This document shows, one piece after another, positions 53,567-62,372 of a stretch of 64,000 bases of DNA. Origin of the DNA: an uncultured Ruminiclostridium sp. GTDB lineage: Bacteria; Bacillota; Clostridia; Oscillospirales; Ruminococcaceae. The notes below the pieces were generated by a model that saw nothing but the letters and a program-made list of their open reading frames with translations, searched no databases and was not told the DNA's origin. The stretch covers positions 1 to 64,000 of the forward strand of contig CAKSTB010000008.1 of assembly GCA_934490165.1 (NCBI GenBank). Reading direction: 5' to 3'. Each line of letters begins with the position of its first letter. Within the stretch, counting starts at the first letter, position 1. The position numbers and the translations under genes are program-made.

Positions 53567-55975
53567 GTGAGCAATTCAAAACAGAAAAGTGCCCGGATAC
53601 TTGTTGTTGACGACTCTGCGATAAACCGCGAGATGCTCAGCGATATGCTGATAGAAGATTACGATATAACAGAAGCGGCAAATGGTGAGGAAGCACTGAA
53701 TATTCTTAAAGAACACGTATACGATATTGACCTTGTACTGCTTGATATAATAATGCCGGTGATGGACGGCTTCGGCGTACTTGAAGTAATGAAGCAATAT
53801 CACTGGTTAGACGATACTCCGGTAATAATGATATCTACCGAAACGTCACGCAGCTTCATACGCAAGGCTTATGAGCTCGGAATTACAGACTATGTCCGCA
53901 GACCGTTTGACAGCTTTGTCATTCACAAGCGCGTATCTAACACCCTTATGCTGTACCGCAAGCAGAAAAAGCTGATCGGTGCGCTTGAAGAGCAGGTTTA
54001 TGAAAACGAAAAAAACAACCGTATGATGATAAACGTTCTGGCTCATATAGTCGAATTCAGAAACGGCGAAAGCGGTATGCACGTTCATCACATAAAACAG
54101 CTTACGGCTATCCTTCTGCAAAAGCTGATGGAAAAGACCGACAAGTATCACCTTACGGAAAACGATCTGCTTCTGATAAGCACCGCCTCTTCCCTGCATG
54201 ATATCGGCAAAATATCGATCGATGACAATATTCTCAATAAGCCGGGAAAGCTGACTGCAGAAGAATTTGAGATAATGAAAACGCATTCGGTTATCGGTGC
54301 GGAAATGCTGCACGATCTGCACGAAACACATAACTACCCGCTTTTCGATAAGGCTTACGAAATATGCCGATGGCATCACGAAAGATATGACGGCAGAGGC
54401 TATCCCGATGGACTTATGGGTGAGGAGATACCGATAGCCGCACAGGTAACGGCTCTAGCCGATGTATATGACGCTCTGACAAGCAACAGATGCTACAAGA
54501 AGGCTTACTCCCACAAAAAAGCGATGGAAATGATACTCGACGGTCAATGCGGCGCTTTCAACCCCTTGCTCCTCGAGTGTCTTAAAGAGTGTGAAAGTCA
54601 GATACTTGCCGAGCTTACAGACAAACTTGATAATACGCAGGACGACAGGCTTCTCCTGCGTGCTACCGAGGAGCTGGTCGAAAACAAAGTTTCTTCCGAA
54701 ACGCTAAATATCAATTCTCATCTGCCTATTCCTGCAAGAGAACGCTGGAACTTCTTCTCTTCAGGCTCGGGTGAGATACAGTTTGAATACGATGCAGTGC
54801 TCGACGTGTTGAGACTCACATCGCAAGGTGCAGAACAGCTCGGACTTCAGGAAATGACAATGCACCCTAAAGGACTGAGACAAAACTATATCGGTGAAGA
54901 CACTATAAACGAAATGCTTGAGTGCATAAATAACGCTTCTCCGACCGCTCCTACAGTCAGCATGAAAACACAGCTTGATCTGACAGGTCAGAAACGGTGG
55001 TATGAAATACGCATACGCACTCTCTGGAACAATGAAGAGTACCCGCGGTACATAGGCGTTCTCGGCAGGATAATAGACATCAATGACCGTGAGCTTGCAA
55101 TTGTGCACCCCGAATACAGGCTCAGTGCCGATGAGGACGGCGAGATAAGAGAAACAATAAACAGGCTTACAAATGTATTTGACGTTGTAAGGCTGGTGGA
55201 TATAACCGATAATGAAGTGGTAAGATCCGGTTGTAAAGAGGGCAACGAGGATATGATCGATGTCTGCCGCGGTCAGAAATGCTACGCCATCTGGGGCAAG
55301 ACGCAGCGTTGTAAAAACTGTGTGTCGGCTAAGGCTTTTGAAAAGCGCGGTCAGATGAGCAAGCTCGAATTTGCCGACGACAGCATATATCAGATCATAT
55401 CAAAATACGTTGAGATAAGCGGCAAGCCGTTCATACTCGAAATGATATATAAGGATAAAGACGGTGTACTGCTCGGCGCATACGGCAAAACCGACTTTAT
55501 GGATAATATAGTGAATTACAACCGTCAGCTGTATCACGACGCACTGACAGGCGCATATAACCGCCGTTATTATGAAGAGCAGACCAAGTCAATGCGGTAC
55601 ATAGACGCAGTCGCAATGCTTGACGCAAACGACTTCAAAGCGATAAACGACCGCTACGGACACGCCGCAGGCGACTGTGTACTCAGAGCAGTGTGCGAGA
55701 GCATCAGGAGCTGTATAAGAAGCAGCGATATCCTTATACGCCTGGGCGGTGATGAATTTGTGCTGCTGATGACCAATATTCCCGAAAAAATATTCCATCA
55801 GAAGCTCAAAGAAATAAAACAAAGCATATCTGAGATAAAATTTGAAGATTATCCCGATATAAATTGCACTGCCGCTATCGGCGGTGTATACGGCATACAG
55901 CCGATAGAAAAAGCGTTAGCCGAGGCGGACAGACTTATGTACATTGATAAAAACGCCTCAAAGGAGGAAAAATGA
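53567..55975 (+). CDS. REC-HD-GYP-PAS-GGDEF c-di-GMP protein
   Basis: 802 residues from a GTG start with AAAGGGG upstream. Order: receiver (about 8-125, VVDDSAINRE and LVLLDIIMPVMDG), HD-GYP phosphodiesterase (about 150-345, HDIGKISIDD and HHERYDGRGYPDG), a linker, a PAS-like domain (about 395-510), a Cys-containing sensor domain (about 545-640, CRGQKCYAIWGKTQRCKNC) and GGDEF cyclase (about 655-798, LGGDEFVLLM). Both opposing c-di-GMP activities keep their motifs. The four Cys (about 566, 571, 582, 585) could bind metal or sense redox. It shares all main domains with the protein at 38197 but in rotated order. The stop overlaps the HPt start by 4 bases. Confidence 0.93.
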   Translation: MSNSKQKSARILVVDDSAINREMLSDMLIEDYDITEAANGEEALNILKEHVYDIDLVLLDIIMPVMDGFGVLEVMKQYHWLDDTPVIMISTETSRSFIRKAYELGITDYVRRPFDSFVIHKRVSNTLMLYRKQKKLIGALEEQVYENEKNNRMMINVLAHIVEFRNGESGMHVHHIKQLTAILLQKLMEKTDKYHLTENDLLLISTASSLHDIGKISIDDNILNKPGKLTAEEFEIMKTHSVIGAEMLHDLHETHNYPLFDKAYEICRWHHERYDGRGYPDGLMGEEIPIAAQVTALADVYDALTSNRCYKKAYSHKKAMEMILDGQCGAFNPLLLECLKECESQILAELTDKLDNTQDDRLLLRATEELVENKVSSETLNINSHLPIPARERWNFFSSGSGEIQFEYDAVLDVLRLTSQGAEQLGLQEMTMHPKGLRQNYIGEDTINEMLECINNASPTAPTVSMKTQLDLTGQKRWYEIRIRTLWNNEEYPRYIGVLGRIIDINDRELAIVHPEYRLSADEDGEIRETINRLTNVFDVVRLVDITDNEVVRSGCKEGNEDMIDVCRGQKCYAIWGKTQRCKNCVSAKAFEKRGQMSKLEFADDSIYQIISKYVEISGKPFILEMIYKDKDGVLLGAYGKTDFMDNIVNYNRQLYHDALTGAYNRRYYEEQTKSMRYIDAVAMLDANDFKAINDRYGHAAGDCVLRAVCESIRSCIRSSDILIRLGGDEFVLLMTNIPEKIFHQKLKEIKQSISEIKFEDYPDINCTAAIGGVYGIQPIEKALAEADRLMYIDKNASKEEK

Positions 55976-56316
55976 CACTTGAAGAATGCTACAAGGCACT
56001 CGGAGGAAGCTATACCGATGTGCTTTCAAGACTGATGAACGATAAGATGATAACAAAATATCTCGGCAAGTTCATCGAAGATACAAGCTACAACGATATT
56101 TTCACAGCTCTTGAAGCCGGGGACTATGAAACGGCTTTCCGCGCCGCTCATACTCTCAAAGGACTTTGCCTTAACCTCGGACTTGATAAGCTGTACAAAT
56201 CGGCATATGATGTAACCGAGGCACTGCGCGGCAAGACGGACGAAACAACTCGGGATATGCTTGAAGAGCTGAAAGCCAATTATGAAAGCTCGGTTCTCGC
56301 TATAAAGCAGCTTTAA
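55972..56316 (+). CDS. Stand-alone HPt phosphotransfer protein 2
   Basis: 114 residues, helical, with the phosphoacceptor His in AFRAAHTLKGLCLNLG (about 61). Paralogue of the HPt at 37769 (shared ECYxxLGxSYxxxLxRL start). Translationally coupled (ATGA) to the c-di-GMP protein, whose receiver is its likely partner; no kinase is encoded in this operon, so phosphate must come from elsewhere, perhaps from the hybrid kinase at 40145. Confidence 0.9.
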   Translation: MTLEECYKALGGSYTDVLSRLMNDKMITKYLGKFIEDTSYNDIFTALEAGDYETAFRAAHTLKGLCLNLGLDKLYKSAYDVTEALRGKTDETTRDMLEELKANYESSVLAIKQL

Positions 56317-56327
56317 TAACAGACAAC

Positions 56328-56359
56328 AGCCACACTTTCACAGCAGGGTGTGGCTTTTT
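56328..56359 (+). terminator. Terminator of second c-di-GMP operon
   Basis: Stem AGCCACAC/GTGTGGCT with a 12-base loop, followed by TTTTTA. Confidence 0.82.
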
Positions 56360-56361
56360 AC

Positions 56362-56390
56362 TTGACGATAACCGCAAAAAAAGGTATAAT
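56362..56390 (+). promoter_or_regulatory. nadA promoter
   Basis: TTGACG (56362-56367), 17-base spacer, TATAAT (56385-56390), overlapping the end of the preceding terminator. Confidence 0.8.
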
Positions 56391-56400
56391 ATTTTCAGAC

Positions 56401-56450
56401 GTTAGATCCTTTTGTCTATGGTCAAAAGACGGCTTTTGCCGATTTGATCT
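56401..56450. repeat. Tandem mini-hairpin intergenic repeat, short copy
   Basis: Two hairpins, CTTTTG/CAAAAG (56409-56428) and CGGC/GCCG, inside arms TTAGATC/GATTTGATC. It closely resembles 93-160 at the window start and lies in the nadA leader. Confidence 0.5.
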
Positions 56451-56506
56451 GCGATATCCGGATAAAAACGAAATGACAACTCCGCTTCTTAAGAAAGGGA
56501 CAAACA

Positions 56507-57424
56507 ATGACAGTAAGAGAAATGCAGGACGAGATCCTGAGGATAAAGAAAGAAAAGGATATATGCATTCTGGCGCACGCATATCAGCGTCAGGATATAT
56601 TGGACGTTGCCGATTTTGTAGGCGACTCGTTCGCGCTAAGTCAGATGGCGGCAAAAGCACCTCAGAGCACAGTGCTTATGTGCGGTGTGCGCTTTATGGC
56701 TGAAACGGTCAAAATACTCTCACCTCAGAAAAAGGTAATTTTATCCGACAGCAACGCGGGATGTCCTATGGCTGAGCAGATGGATAAGGATCTCATCTCA
56801 CAGCTTAAGGAAATGTATCCCGACTACAAGGTAGTAGCTTACATAAACACGACCTCAGAGCTTAAGACCGTGTGCGATGTATGTGTTACTTCATCAAGCG
56901 CAGTAAAGATAGTCAAAAAGCTCGACAGCGACAAGATACTCTTCATACCCGACTGCAACCTCGGCGATTTTGTTCAGAAGCAGTGCCCCGATAAGACGTT
57001 CAAGCTTGTAAGCGGCGGCTGTCCCACGCATCTGCGTATGACGGTAAAGGACGTTGAAAAGGCAAAGGCACAGCACCCCGACGCTCTCCTGCTCGTTCAC
57101 CCCGAGTGTGCTCCTGCGGTAACTGCACTTGCGGACTATGCAGGCAGTACAACAGGCATTATGAACTATGCCAAAAAGAGCGACGCAAAAGAATTTATAA
57201 TCGGTACGGAAAACAGCATTGTCGAGCACTTAAGCTTTGACGAGCCCGATAAGAAGTTCTATCCCTTGTCGAAGGACTGCGTATGTCACAATATGCACCT
57301 TACAAGCCTTGCAACGGTTTACAACTGCGTATGCGGCACGGCAGGCGAGGTAATTGAGCTTGACGAGGACGTAAGGCTCGGCGCAAAGCGTTGCATAGAT
57401 GAAATGTTAAGACTCGGCGATTAA
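56507..57424 (+). CDS. nadA: Quinolinate synthase NadA
   Basis: 305 residues, the short NadA form. It condenses iminoaspartate with dihydroxyacetone phosphate to quinolinate for NAD synthesis, using a 4Fe-4S cluster. Seen: LAHAYQRQDILDVADFVGDS (about 23-42), a first cluster Cys in MCGVRFMAETVKIL (about 66), SDSNAGCPMA, a second conserved Cys in DVCVTSSSAV or PDCNLGDF (about 147), HPECAPAV (about 204) and a late Cys near 280. nadB and nadC, usually adjacent, are not in the window, and no NadR/NiaR-type site was recognised. AAAGGGA lies 9 bases before the ATG. Confidence 0.95.
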   Translation: MTVREMQDEILRIKKEKDICILAHAYQRQDILDVADFVGDSFALSQMAAKAPQSTVLMCGVRFMAETVKILSPQKKVILSDSNAGCPMAEQMDKDLISQLKEMYPDYKVVAYINTTSELKTVCDVCVTSSSAVKIVKKLDSDKILFIPDCNLGDFVQKQCPDKTFKLVSGGCPTHLRMTVKDVEKAKAQHPDALLLVHPECAPAVTALADYAGSTTGIMNYAKKSDAKEFIIGTENSIVEHLSFDEPDKKFYPLSKDCVCHNMHLTSLATVYNCVCGTAGEVIELDEDVRLGAKRCIDEMLRLGD

Positions 57425-57574
57425 CCGCCGGTATACGGTTTATAATAAACCTGTAATAATATGTCTGCTTGACTTTTCGGGCGGCGTGAATTATAATAGA
57501 ATAAGCAGAAATTTCCGCCCGAAAAGGCGGTGTTTTTGCAAAAGCATATATTCATAGTTGAAAGGAATAAAAAA

Positions 57575-58441
57575 TTGAATTTTAAAAGAAAAATAGCGGC
57601 AGTACTGGCAGGAATAACAGCTGTAGCGGCATTCTCCGGCTGTTCATTGCTCGGCGGTCAGTCTACAAACGCACTCGGAAGCTACGACTTTACACAAATG
57701 AACCTTATTCAGCTTGATAAGCCCGCTGACGGTCAGGACGTTGCAATAATAGAAACCAATGTCGGCACAATAACCGCCGTACTTTATGCGGAATTTGCCC
57801 CCAATACGGTAGCAAACTTCAAAAAGCGCGCAGAGGAAGGCTTTTATGACGGAAAGCCGTTCTTCGCTTTACAAAAGGGCATATACGCGATAACAGGCGC
57901 TTCAAACGATGAAGGCACAGAGGGCATCACAGATGACGGCAAGTATATTGAAAACGAATGCTCCGTAAATCTCTGGCCTTTCAAGGGTGCTCTTTTAGGC
58001 TACAGCTCACAGCAGGGCTACTCCGACAGCCGTTTCTTCTTCACAGGCGCTCTTGAGTTGACCGAGGAAAACAAGAAGGAGCTCAGGGGCTATACAAATC
58101 AGGAAACAAGCGCTCAGGTAATACCCGAAGAGCTTATAACTGCATTTCAAAAGAGAGGAAGCGTCCCCGGCTTTGCAGGCGCTTATACGGTATTCGGTCA
58201 GATCATAAACGGCTTTGACGTGCTCGACAAGATACTGTGGACCAACTCTGACAAGTCAAATATGAAGCCGCTTGAAGAGCTGAAGATAGTAAAAGTAACG
58301 CTTGATACCTATAAGGACGGCAAGTTCACGATAGAAGAGCCGACATCGGATAAGTATCTTTCGGCGGAAGAAATCGAAAAGCTCCAAAACGAATCAAACG
58401 GCACGACAAGCAGTGTAACCGAGTCAACATCATCAAACTGA
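57575..58441 (+). CDS. Cyclophilin-like lipoprotein, degenerate active site
   Basis: 288 residues from a TTG start at 57575, chosen because AAAGG is 9 bases upstream and the product then begins as a lipoprotein (NFKRKIAAVLAGITAVAAFSGC, lipobox FSGC). The body is a cyclophilin-type peptidyl-prolyl isomerase fold: VAIIETNVGTITAVLYAEFAPNTVANFKKRA (about 60-90, split here by position), YTVFGQIINGFDVLDKI near 215. The catalytic strand, normally HRVIxxFMIQGG, reads FFALQKGIYAITG, so the key Arg, Phe, Met and Gln are replaced. It may bind prolyl peptides without isomerising them, or serve as a chaperone. A Thr/Ser-rich tail ends the protein. Next gene is an intact cyclophilin. Confidence 0.85.
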   Translation: MNFKRKIAAVLAGITAVAAFSGCSLLGGQSTNALGSYDFTQMNLIQLDKPADGQDVAIIETNVGTITAVLYAEFAPNTVANFKKRAEEGFYDGKPFFALQKGIYAITGASNDEGTEGITDDGKYIENECSVNLWPFKGALLGYSSQQGYSDSRFFFTGALELTEENKKELRGYTNQETSAQVIPEELITAFQKRGSVPGFAGAYTVFGQIINGFDVLDKILWTNSDKSNMKPLEELKIVKVTLDTYKDGKFTIEEPTSDKYLSAEEIEKLQNESNGTTSSVTESTSSN

Positions 58442-58474
58442 TAACAAATCGTAACGGTGAAAGGAACCGATAAA

Positions 58475-59401
58475 ATGAGGTTTAGGTCTTTATGCAAGGC
58501 TGCGGCGGCAATAACGCTGGCGGCGGCTATGATAACGGCAAGCGGCTGTAGCTCACAGAAAAGCGATAACACCGCAGAGATAACTGTAGGTCCGGGCGAT
58601 ACGCTCGCAGAAATGACGATACAGATAGGCGAAGAAACAGGCAAGATACGTTTCAAGCTGTTCCCCGAGGTCGCTCCTAAGGGCGTGGATAACTTTGTAA
58701 AGCTTGCCCAGAGCGGCTATTACGACGGTAAGACCATTCACAGAGTTATTAAGGACTTTATGATACAGGGCGGCTCACTCAGAGGAAACGGCACAGGCGG
58801 AACAACCGCCGATAAGACCGAAATCCCGCGTGAAACAAACGACCGTATGAGAGCGTATTACGGTGCGCTCGGCTATGCGGAGAGCGGCGACGGCATCAAC
58901 AGCCAGTTCTTTATCATAAATAACAAGACACCCTTCGACATAGCCAAAACAGCCGAGAATATCTCGTCAGACCTTGAAGAATACAAGGACAGGCTGACGG
59001 AAGAGGATAAAAAGACATACACCGACTACCTTTCAAAGCTCAATGCGACCCCCGATGATGTAAGGGCAAAGTACCTCTCAAACGGCGGTGCATTCAGCAT
59101 TGACGGCAACTACACGATATTCGGTCAGGCTATTGAGGGTCTTGATTTTCTTGACAAGATAAGCGATGTTGAGGTTTCCTCGGGAAACTCTATCGATGAT
59201 GAACAGGGCATCGCATCAAAGCCCGCCGTTTCGGTTGTGATCAAGAAAATCGAGATAGCGACTATCCCGACAATTACCGAAACCGAGGCTACCACTACAA
59301 CAAGAAAGAGCATCAGACCTTCTGCCGCAACGACCCCCGCAGAGGTTACGACAACTGCGGAAACACCCGCCCCCGAATCCTCAACAACACAGTCGGAATA
59401 A
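58475..59401 (+). CDS. Cyclophilin-type peptidyl-prolyl isomerase lipoprotein
   Basis: 308 residues from the ATG at 58475 (GAAAGGAA eight bases upstream; an earlier ATG at 58457 has no such site). Lipoprotein signal with lipobox TASGC (about 20-24). The isomerase domain keeps the active-site strand TIHRVIKDFMIQGGS (Arg, Phe, Met, Gln present) and NSQFFII. A ~45-residue insertion (ISSDLEEYKDRLTEEDKKTYTDY) interrupts the core before YTIFGQAIEGLDFLDKI. A Thr/Pro/Ala-rich tail (about 260-308) could span the wall. It should help fold exported proteins. It lies 33 bases after the degenerate paralogue, so both form an operon. Confidence 0.92.
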   Translation: MRFRSLCKAAAAITLAAAMITASGCSSQKSDNTAEITVGPGDTLAEMTIQIGEETGKIRFKLFPEVAPKGVDNFVKLAQSGYYDGKTIHRVIKDFMIQGGSLRGNGTGGTTADKTEIPRETNDRMRAYYGALGYAESGDGINSQFFIINNKTPFDIAKTAENISSDLEEYKDRLTEEDKKTYTDYLSKLNATPDDVRAKYLSNGGAFSIDGNYTIFGQAIEGLDFLDKISDVEVSSGNSIDDEQGIASKPAVSVVIKKIEIATIPTITETEATTTTRKSIRPSAATTPAEVTTTAETPAPESSTTQSE

Positions 59402-59426
59402 GTACATAGCGTAATATGACAGACAG

Positions 59427-59464
59427 CCGCGCCCCCTGATTTAAGTTCAGATCAGGGGGCGCGG
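59427..59464. terminator. Strong terminator between cyclophilin and copper operons
   Basis: 14-pair GC-rich stem CCGCGCCCCCTGAT and complement with a 10-base loop, followed by TTTTATT. Convergent genes lie on both sides. Confidence 0.9.
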
Positions 59465-59528
59465 TTTTATTGTGAAAGCTGTGCAAAAGCAGTCAGCTTA
59501 CCTGCGGCACGGTTATGTTAAGTTCGGC

Positions 59529-59780
59529 TTACTTTCTTCCGAAAAGTCCTTTCTTCTCGTAAGGCTCGCTTGATATGCCTTTGAGCTCATAGCCGGTTGG
59601 CTGTAAGACTTCCTTGATTTTGGCTTCGGGAAGCGCTTCTTCGCTGATTATCACGGTTTCGCCCTTGGAGTGGGAAGAGGTCACCTTCTTCACCTGAAAA
59701 GCGCCTCTGATAGCGTCATTTACGTGCGATTCGCACATTCCGCACATCATTCCGTCGATCTTAAGTGTTGTCTTTACCAT
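59529..59780 (-). CDS. copZ: Copper chaperone-like HMA-domain protein
   Basis: 83 residues with one heavy-metal-associated domain: the CxxC metal site is in GMMCGMCESHV (about 10-20), the ferredoxin-like fold fills 1-68 and a short basic tail (YEKKGLFGRK) follows. Compared with typical CopZ (about 68 residues) it has this extra tail. It lies 14 bases after copA in the csoR-copA operon, so it most likely delivers Cu(I) to CopA. The copZ name rests on domain plus context. Confidence 0.85.
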   Translation of the reverse strand: MVKTTLKIDGMMCGMCESHVNDAIRGAFQVKKVTSSHSKGETVIISEEALPEAKIKEVLQPTGYELKGISSEPYEKKGLFGRK

Positions 59781-59794
59781 TGTAAATTCCTCCG

Positions 59795-62323
59795 TTACTT
59801 TATTGATATTACTTTATAGCCGCTGTTTTCAACGGCTTTTTTAAGCTGTTTGTCGGGGATTTCGCCCGAAAGCTCCGCCACGGCGATGCCGTCTGTATGG
59901 CTTGCTTTGGCAGATATTACCTGTGGTATTGCTTCAAGTGCGGTCTTGACATGATGCTCGCACTTCTCGCACATCATACCTTTTATCCTGATCGTTCTGG
60001 TAATATTTGTGTTATTTTTGGTTTGTACCACCGGTACGTTTTGGTATACTATCGGTTTTGCCTTCCTATCATGCTTTGTACTGTAAATCTTACAGAAATT
60101 AAGTCTTAGTGCATTTGAAACAACGCAGAAGCTTGACAAGCTCATAGCCGCCGCACCGAACATGGGATTAAGTGTAAGTCCGAGTGAAACGAACACACCT
60201 GCGGCAAGAGGTATGCCGATGATGTTATAGATAAATGCCCAGAACAGATTTTCGTGAATATTACGCAATGACGCGCGGGAAAGTCTTATTGCCGCGGGTA
60301 CATCGGAGAGCCTGCTCTTCATTAGTACGACATCTGCCGCATCTATCGCTACGTCTGTTCCTGCGCCTATGGCGATACCGGTATCTGCGGCGGTGAGTGC
60401 GGGGGCATCGTTTATGCCGTCACCGACCATAGCGACCTTACCCTGAGCCTTAAGCGAGCGGATAACCGCTTCCTTGCCGTCCGGGAGAACACCTGCGATG
60501 ACCTCGTCAACGCCTGCCTTGTCACCGATAGCCCTTGCGGTGCGCTCGTTGTCGCCTGTAAGCATAACTACCTTTATACCCATATTTCTGAGCTGACGTA
60601 TAGCCTCGGGGCTGTCTTCCTTTATCGTATCGGCTACCGCGATCATACCGAGTGCCCTGCCGTTTCGGCTGAACAGGAGCGGGGTCTTACCCTCGTTTGA
60701 AAGGCGCTCCGCTTCGGCGGTTATTGTATCTGAAAGCTCGGTATTACTGCCGATGAACTTAAGGCTTCCGCCGTAGAGGGTTTCGCCGGAAACCGTTGCG
60801 GTAAGTCCGTTGCCGCTGAGCACCTTAAAATTCTCAACGTTCTGCGCTGTTATGCCGTGCTCACTGCCATATACGTTTATTGCCTTAGCAAGCGGGTGCT
60901 CGCTCTTGGCTTCAAGCGATACCGCAAGGCTCAGAAGCTCGCTTTCGGTCACATTCTCCGCGGGGATAATATCCGTTACCTGAGGTTCGCCCTTTGTGAT
61001 AGTTCCTGTCTTGTCGAGGGCTACTATCTGTGTTTTACCCGCCTGCTCAAGTGAAACGGCGGTCTTGAACAGAATGCCGTTCTTTGCGCCGACACCGTTT
61101 CCGACCATGACCGCAACGGGGGTCGCAAGACCGAGTGCGCACGGACAGCTTATTACCAGCACAGAAATTCCTCTTGCAAGGGCGTATGCAAAATCCTGAC
61201 CGAGGAGCAGCCATACTATCATTGTAATTATTGAAATTGTGATAACGGCAGGTACGAATATACCCGATACCTTGTCGGCTATCTTTGCGATAGGCGCTTT
61301 GGTAGCCGCCGCATCGCTCACCATTTTGATGATCTGCGACAGGGTCGTATCCTCGCCGACCCTTGATGCCTTACAGGTGATGAAGCCTGTCTGATTTATC
61401 GTTGCCGCCGAAACATTGTCACCGACTGTCTTATCAACGGGAATGCTCTCGCCTGTCAGAGCCGACTCGTTGACTGCGCTTTCGCCGTCTGTCACGACAC
61501 CGTCAACGGGTATGCTCTCACCCGGTCGTACTACAAAGATATCGTCCTTTACAACATCTTCTGCGGGGATAGTCTGCTCTACACCGTTCCGTATTACATT
61601 TGCGGTTTTGGGGGCGAGCTTCATAAGACCTTTGAGCGCGTCGGTGGTTTTGCCCTTCGAGCGTGCTTCAAGCATCTTGCCGACTGTGATAAGCGTTAAA
61701 ATCATAGCCGCGGACTCAAAATAGAACTCGTCCATATACATCATTACAGCGTCCGCGTTGCCGTGAAGCTGTGCGTCCGTCATCATAAACAGGGCGTACA
61801 CGCTCCAAACAAATGATGCACCCGAGCCGAGCGCAACGAGCGTATCCATATTCGGAGAACGGTTGATAAAGCCCTTGAAGCCGTTTACAAAGAACTTGCT
61901 GTTTATAACCATTATAATGCCGCTGAGAAGCAACTGTACAAGTCCCATAGCCACATGGTTTCCGTCAAACCATGACGGGAGCGGAAATCCCCACATCATA
62001 TGTCCCATCGAGAAGTACATCAGTATCACAAGGAATATGACGGAGGCTATAAGCCTTTTGCGGAGCTTAGGCGTTTCTGTATCACGCAGTGAATCGGCAC
62101 TATTATCCGATTTCTTTGTGCCTGCGCCTTTAAGCTTTGCGCCATAGCCCGCTTTTTCCACAGCGGAAATTATATCCTGCGGTGACGCTGTGCCCTCAAC
62201 GCCCATTGAATTTGTCAGCAGGCTGACAGAGCACGAGGTAACGCCTTTTACCTTTGTTACCGCCTTTTCTACTCTTGCACTGCAAGCGGCACAGCTCATG
62301 CCTGTGACATCATATTGTTCCAT
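59795..62323 (-). CDS. copA: Copper-exporting P1B-type ATPase with N- and C-terminal HMA domains
   Basis: 842 residues. N-terminal HMA domain (1-68, GMSCAACSARVEKA), eight membrane helices, the Cu-binding CPCALGLATP (about 393), phosphorylation loop DKTGTITKGEP (about 436), SEHPLA (SEHPL nucleotide site), GDGINDAPAL (hinge) and the end MSLSSFCVVSNALRLN (the MxxSS metal motif). After the membrane domain a second HMA domain (about 772-842, GMMCEKCEHHVKTAL) is attached at the C-terminus, an unusual place. It pumps Cu(I) out of the cell. Controlled by CsoR, whose gene is 49 bases upstream. Confidence 0.97.
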   Translation of the reverse strand: MEQYDVTGMSCAACSARVEKAVTKVKGVTSCSVSLLTNSMGVEGTASPQDIISAVEKAGYGAKLKGAGTKKSDNSADSLRDTETPKLRKRLIASVIFLVILMYFSMGHMMWGFPLPSWFDGNHVAMGLVQLLLSGIIMVINSKFFVNGFKGFINRSPNMDTLVALGSGASFVWSVYALFMMTDAQLHGNADAVMMYMDEFYFESAAMILTLITVGKMLEARSKGKTTDALKGLMKLAPKTANVIRNGVEQTIPAEDVVKDDIFVVRPGESIPVDGVVTDGESAVNESALTGESIPVDKTVGDNVSAATINQTGFITCKASRVGEDTTLSQIIKMVSDAAATKAPIAKIADKVSGIFVPAVITISIITMIVWLLLGQDFAYALARGISVLVISCPCALGLATPVAVMVGNGVGAKNGILFKTAVSLEQAGKTQIVALDKTGTITKGEPQVTDIIPAENVTESELLSLAVSLEAKSEHPLAKAINVYGSEHGITAQNVENFKVLSGNGLTATVSGETLYGGSLKFIGSNTELSDTITAEAERLSNEGKTPLLFSRNGRALGMIAVADTIKEDSPEAIRQLRNMGIKVVMLTGDNERTARAIGDKAGVDEVIAGVLPDGKEAVIRSLKAQGKVAMVGDGINDAPALTAADTGIAIGAGTDVAIDAADVVLMKSRLSDVPAAIRLSRASLRNIHENLFWAFIYNIIGIPLAAGVFVSLGLTLNPMFGAAAMSLSSFCVVSNALRLNFCKIYSTKHDRKAKPIVYQNVPVVQTKNNTNITRTIRIKGMMCEKCEHHVKTALEAIPQVISAKASHTDGIAVAELSGEIPDKQLKKAVENSGYKVISIK

Positions 62324-62372
62324 TTTGATCCTCTTTTCCTTTGTTTTATCTGTATATTATGTCCGTTTTACG

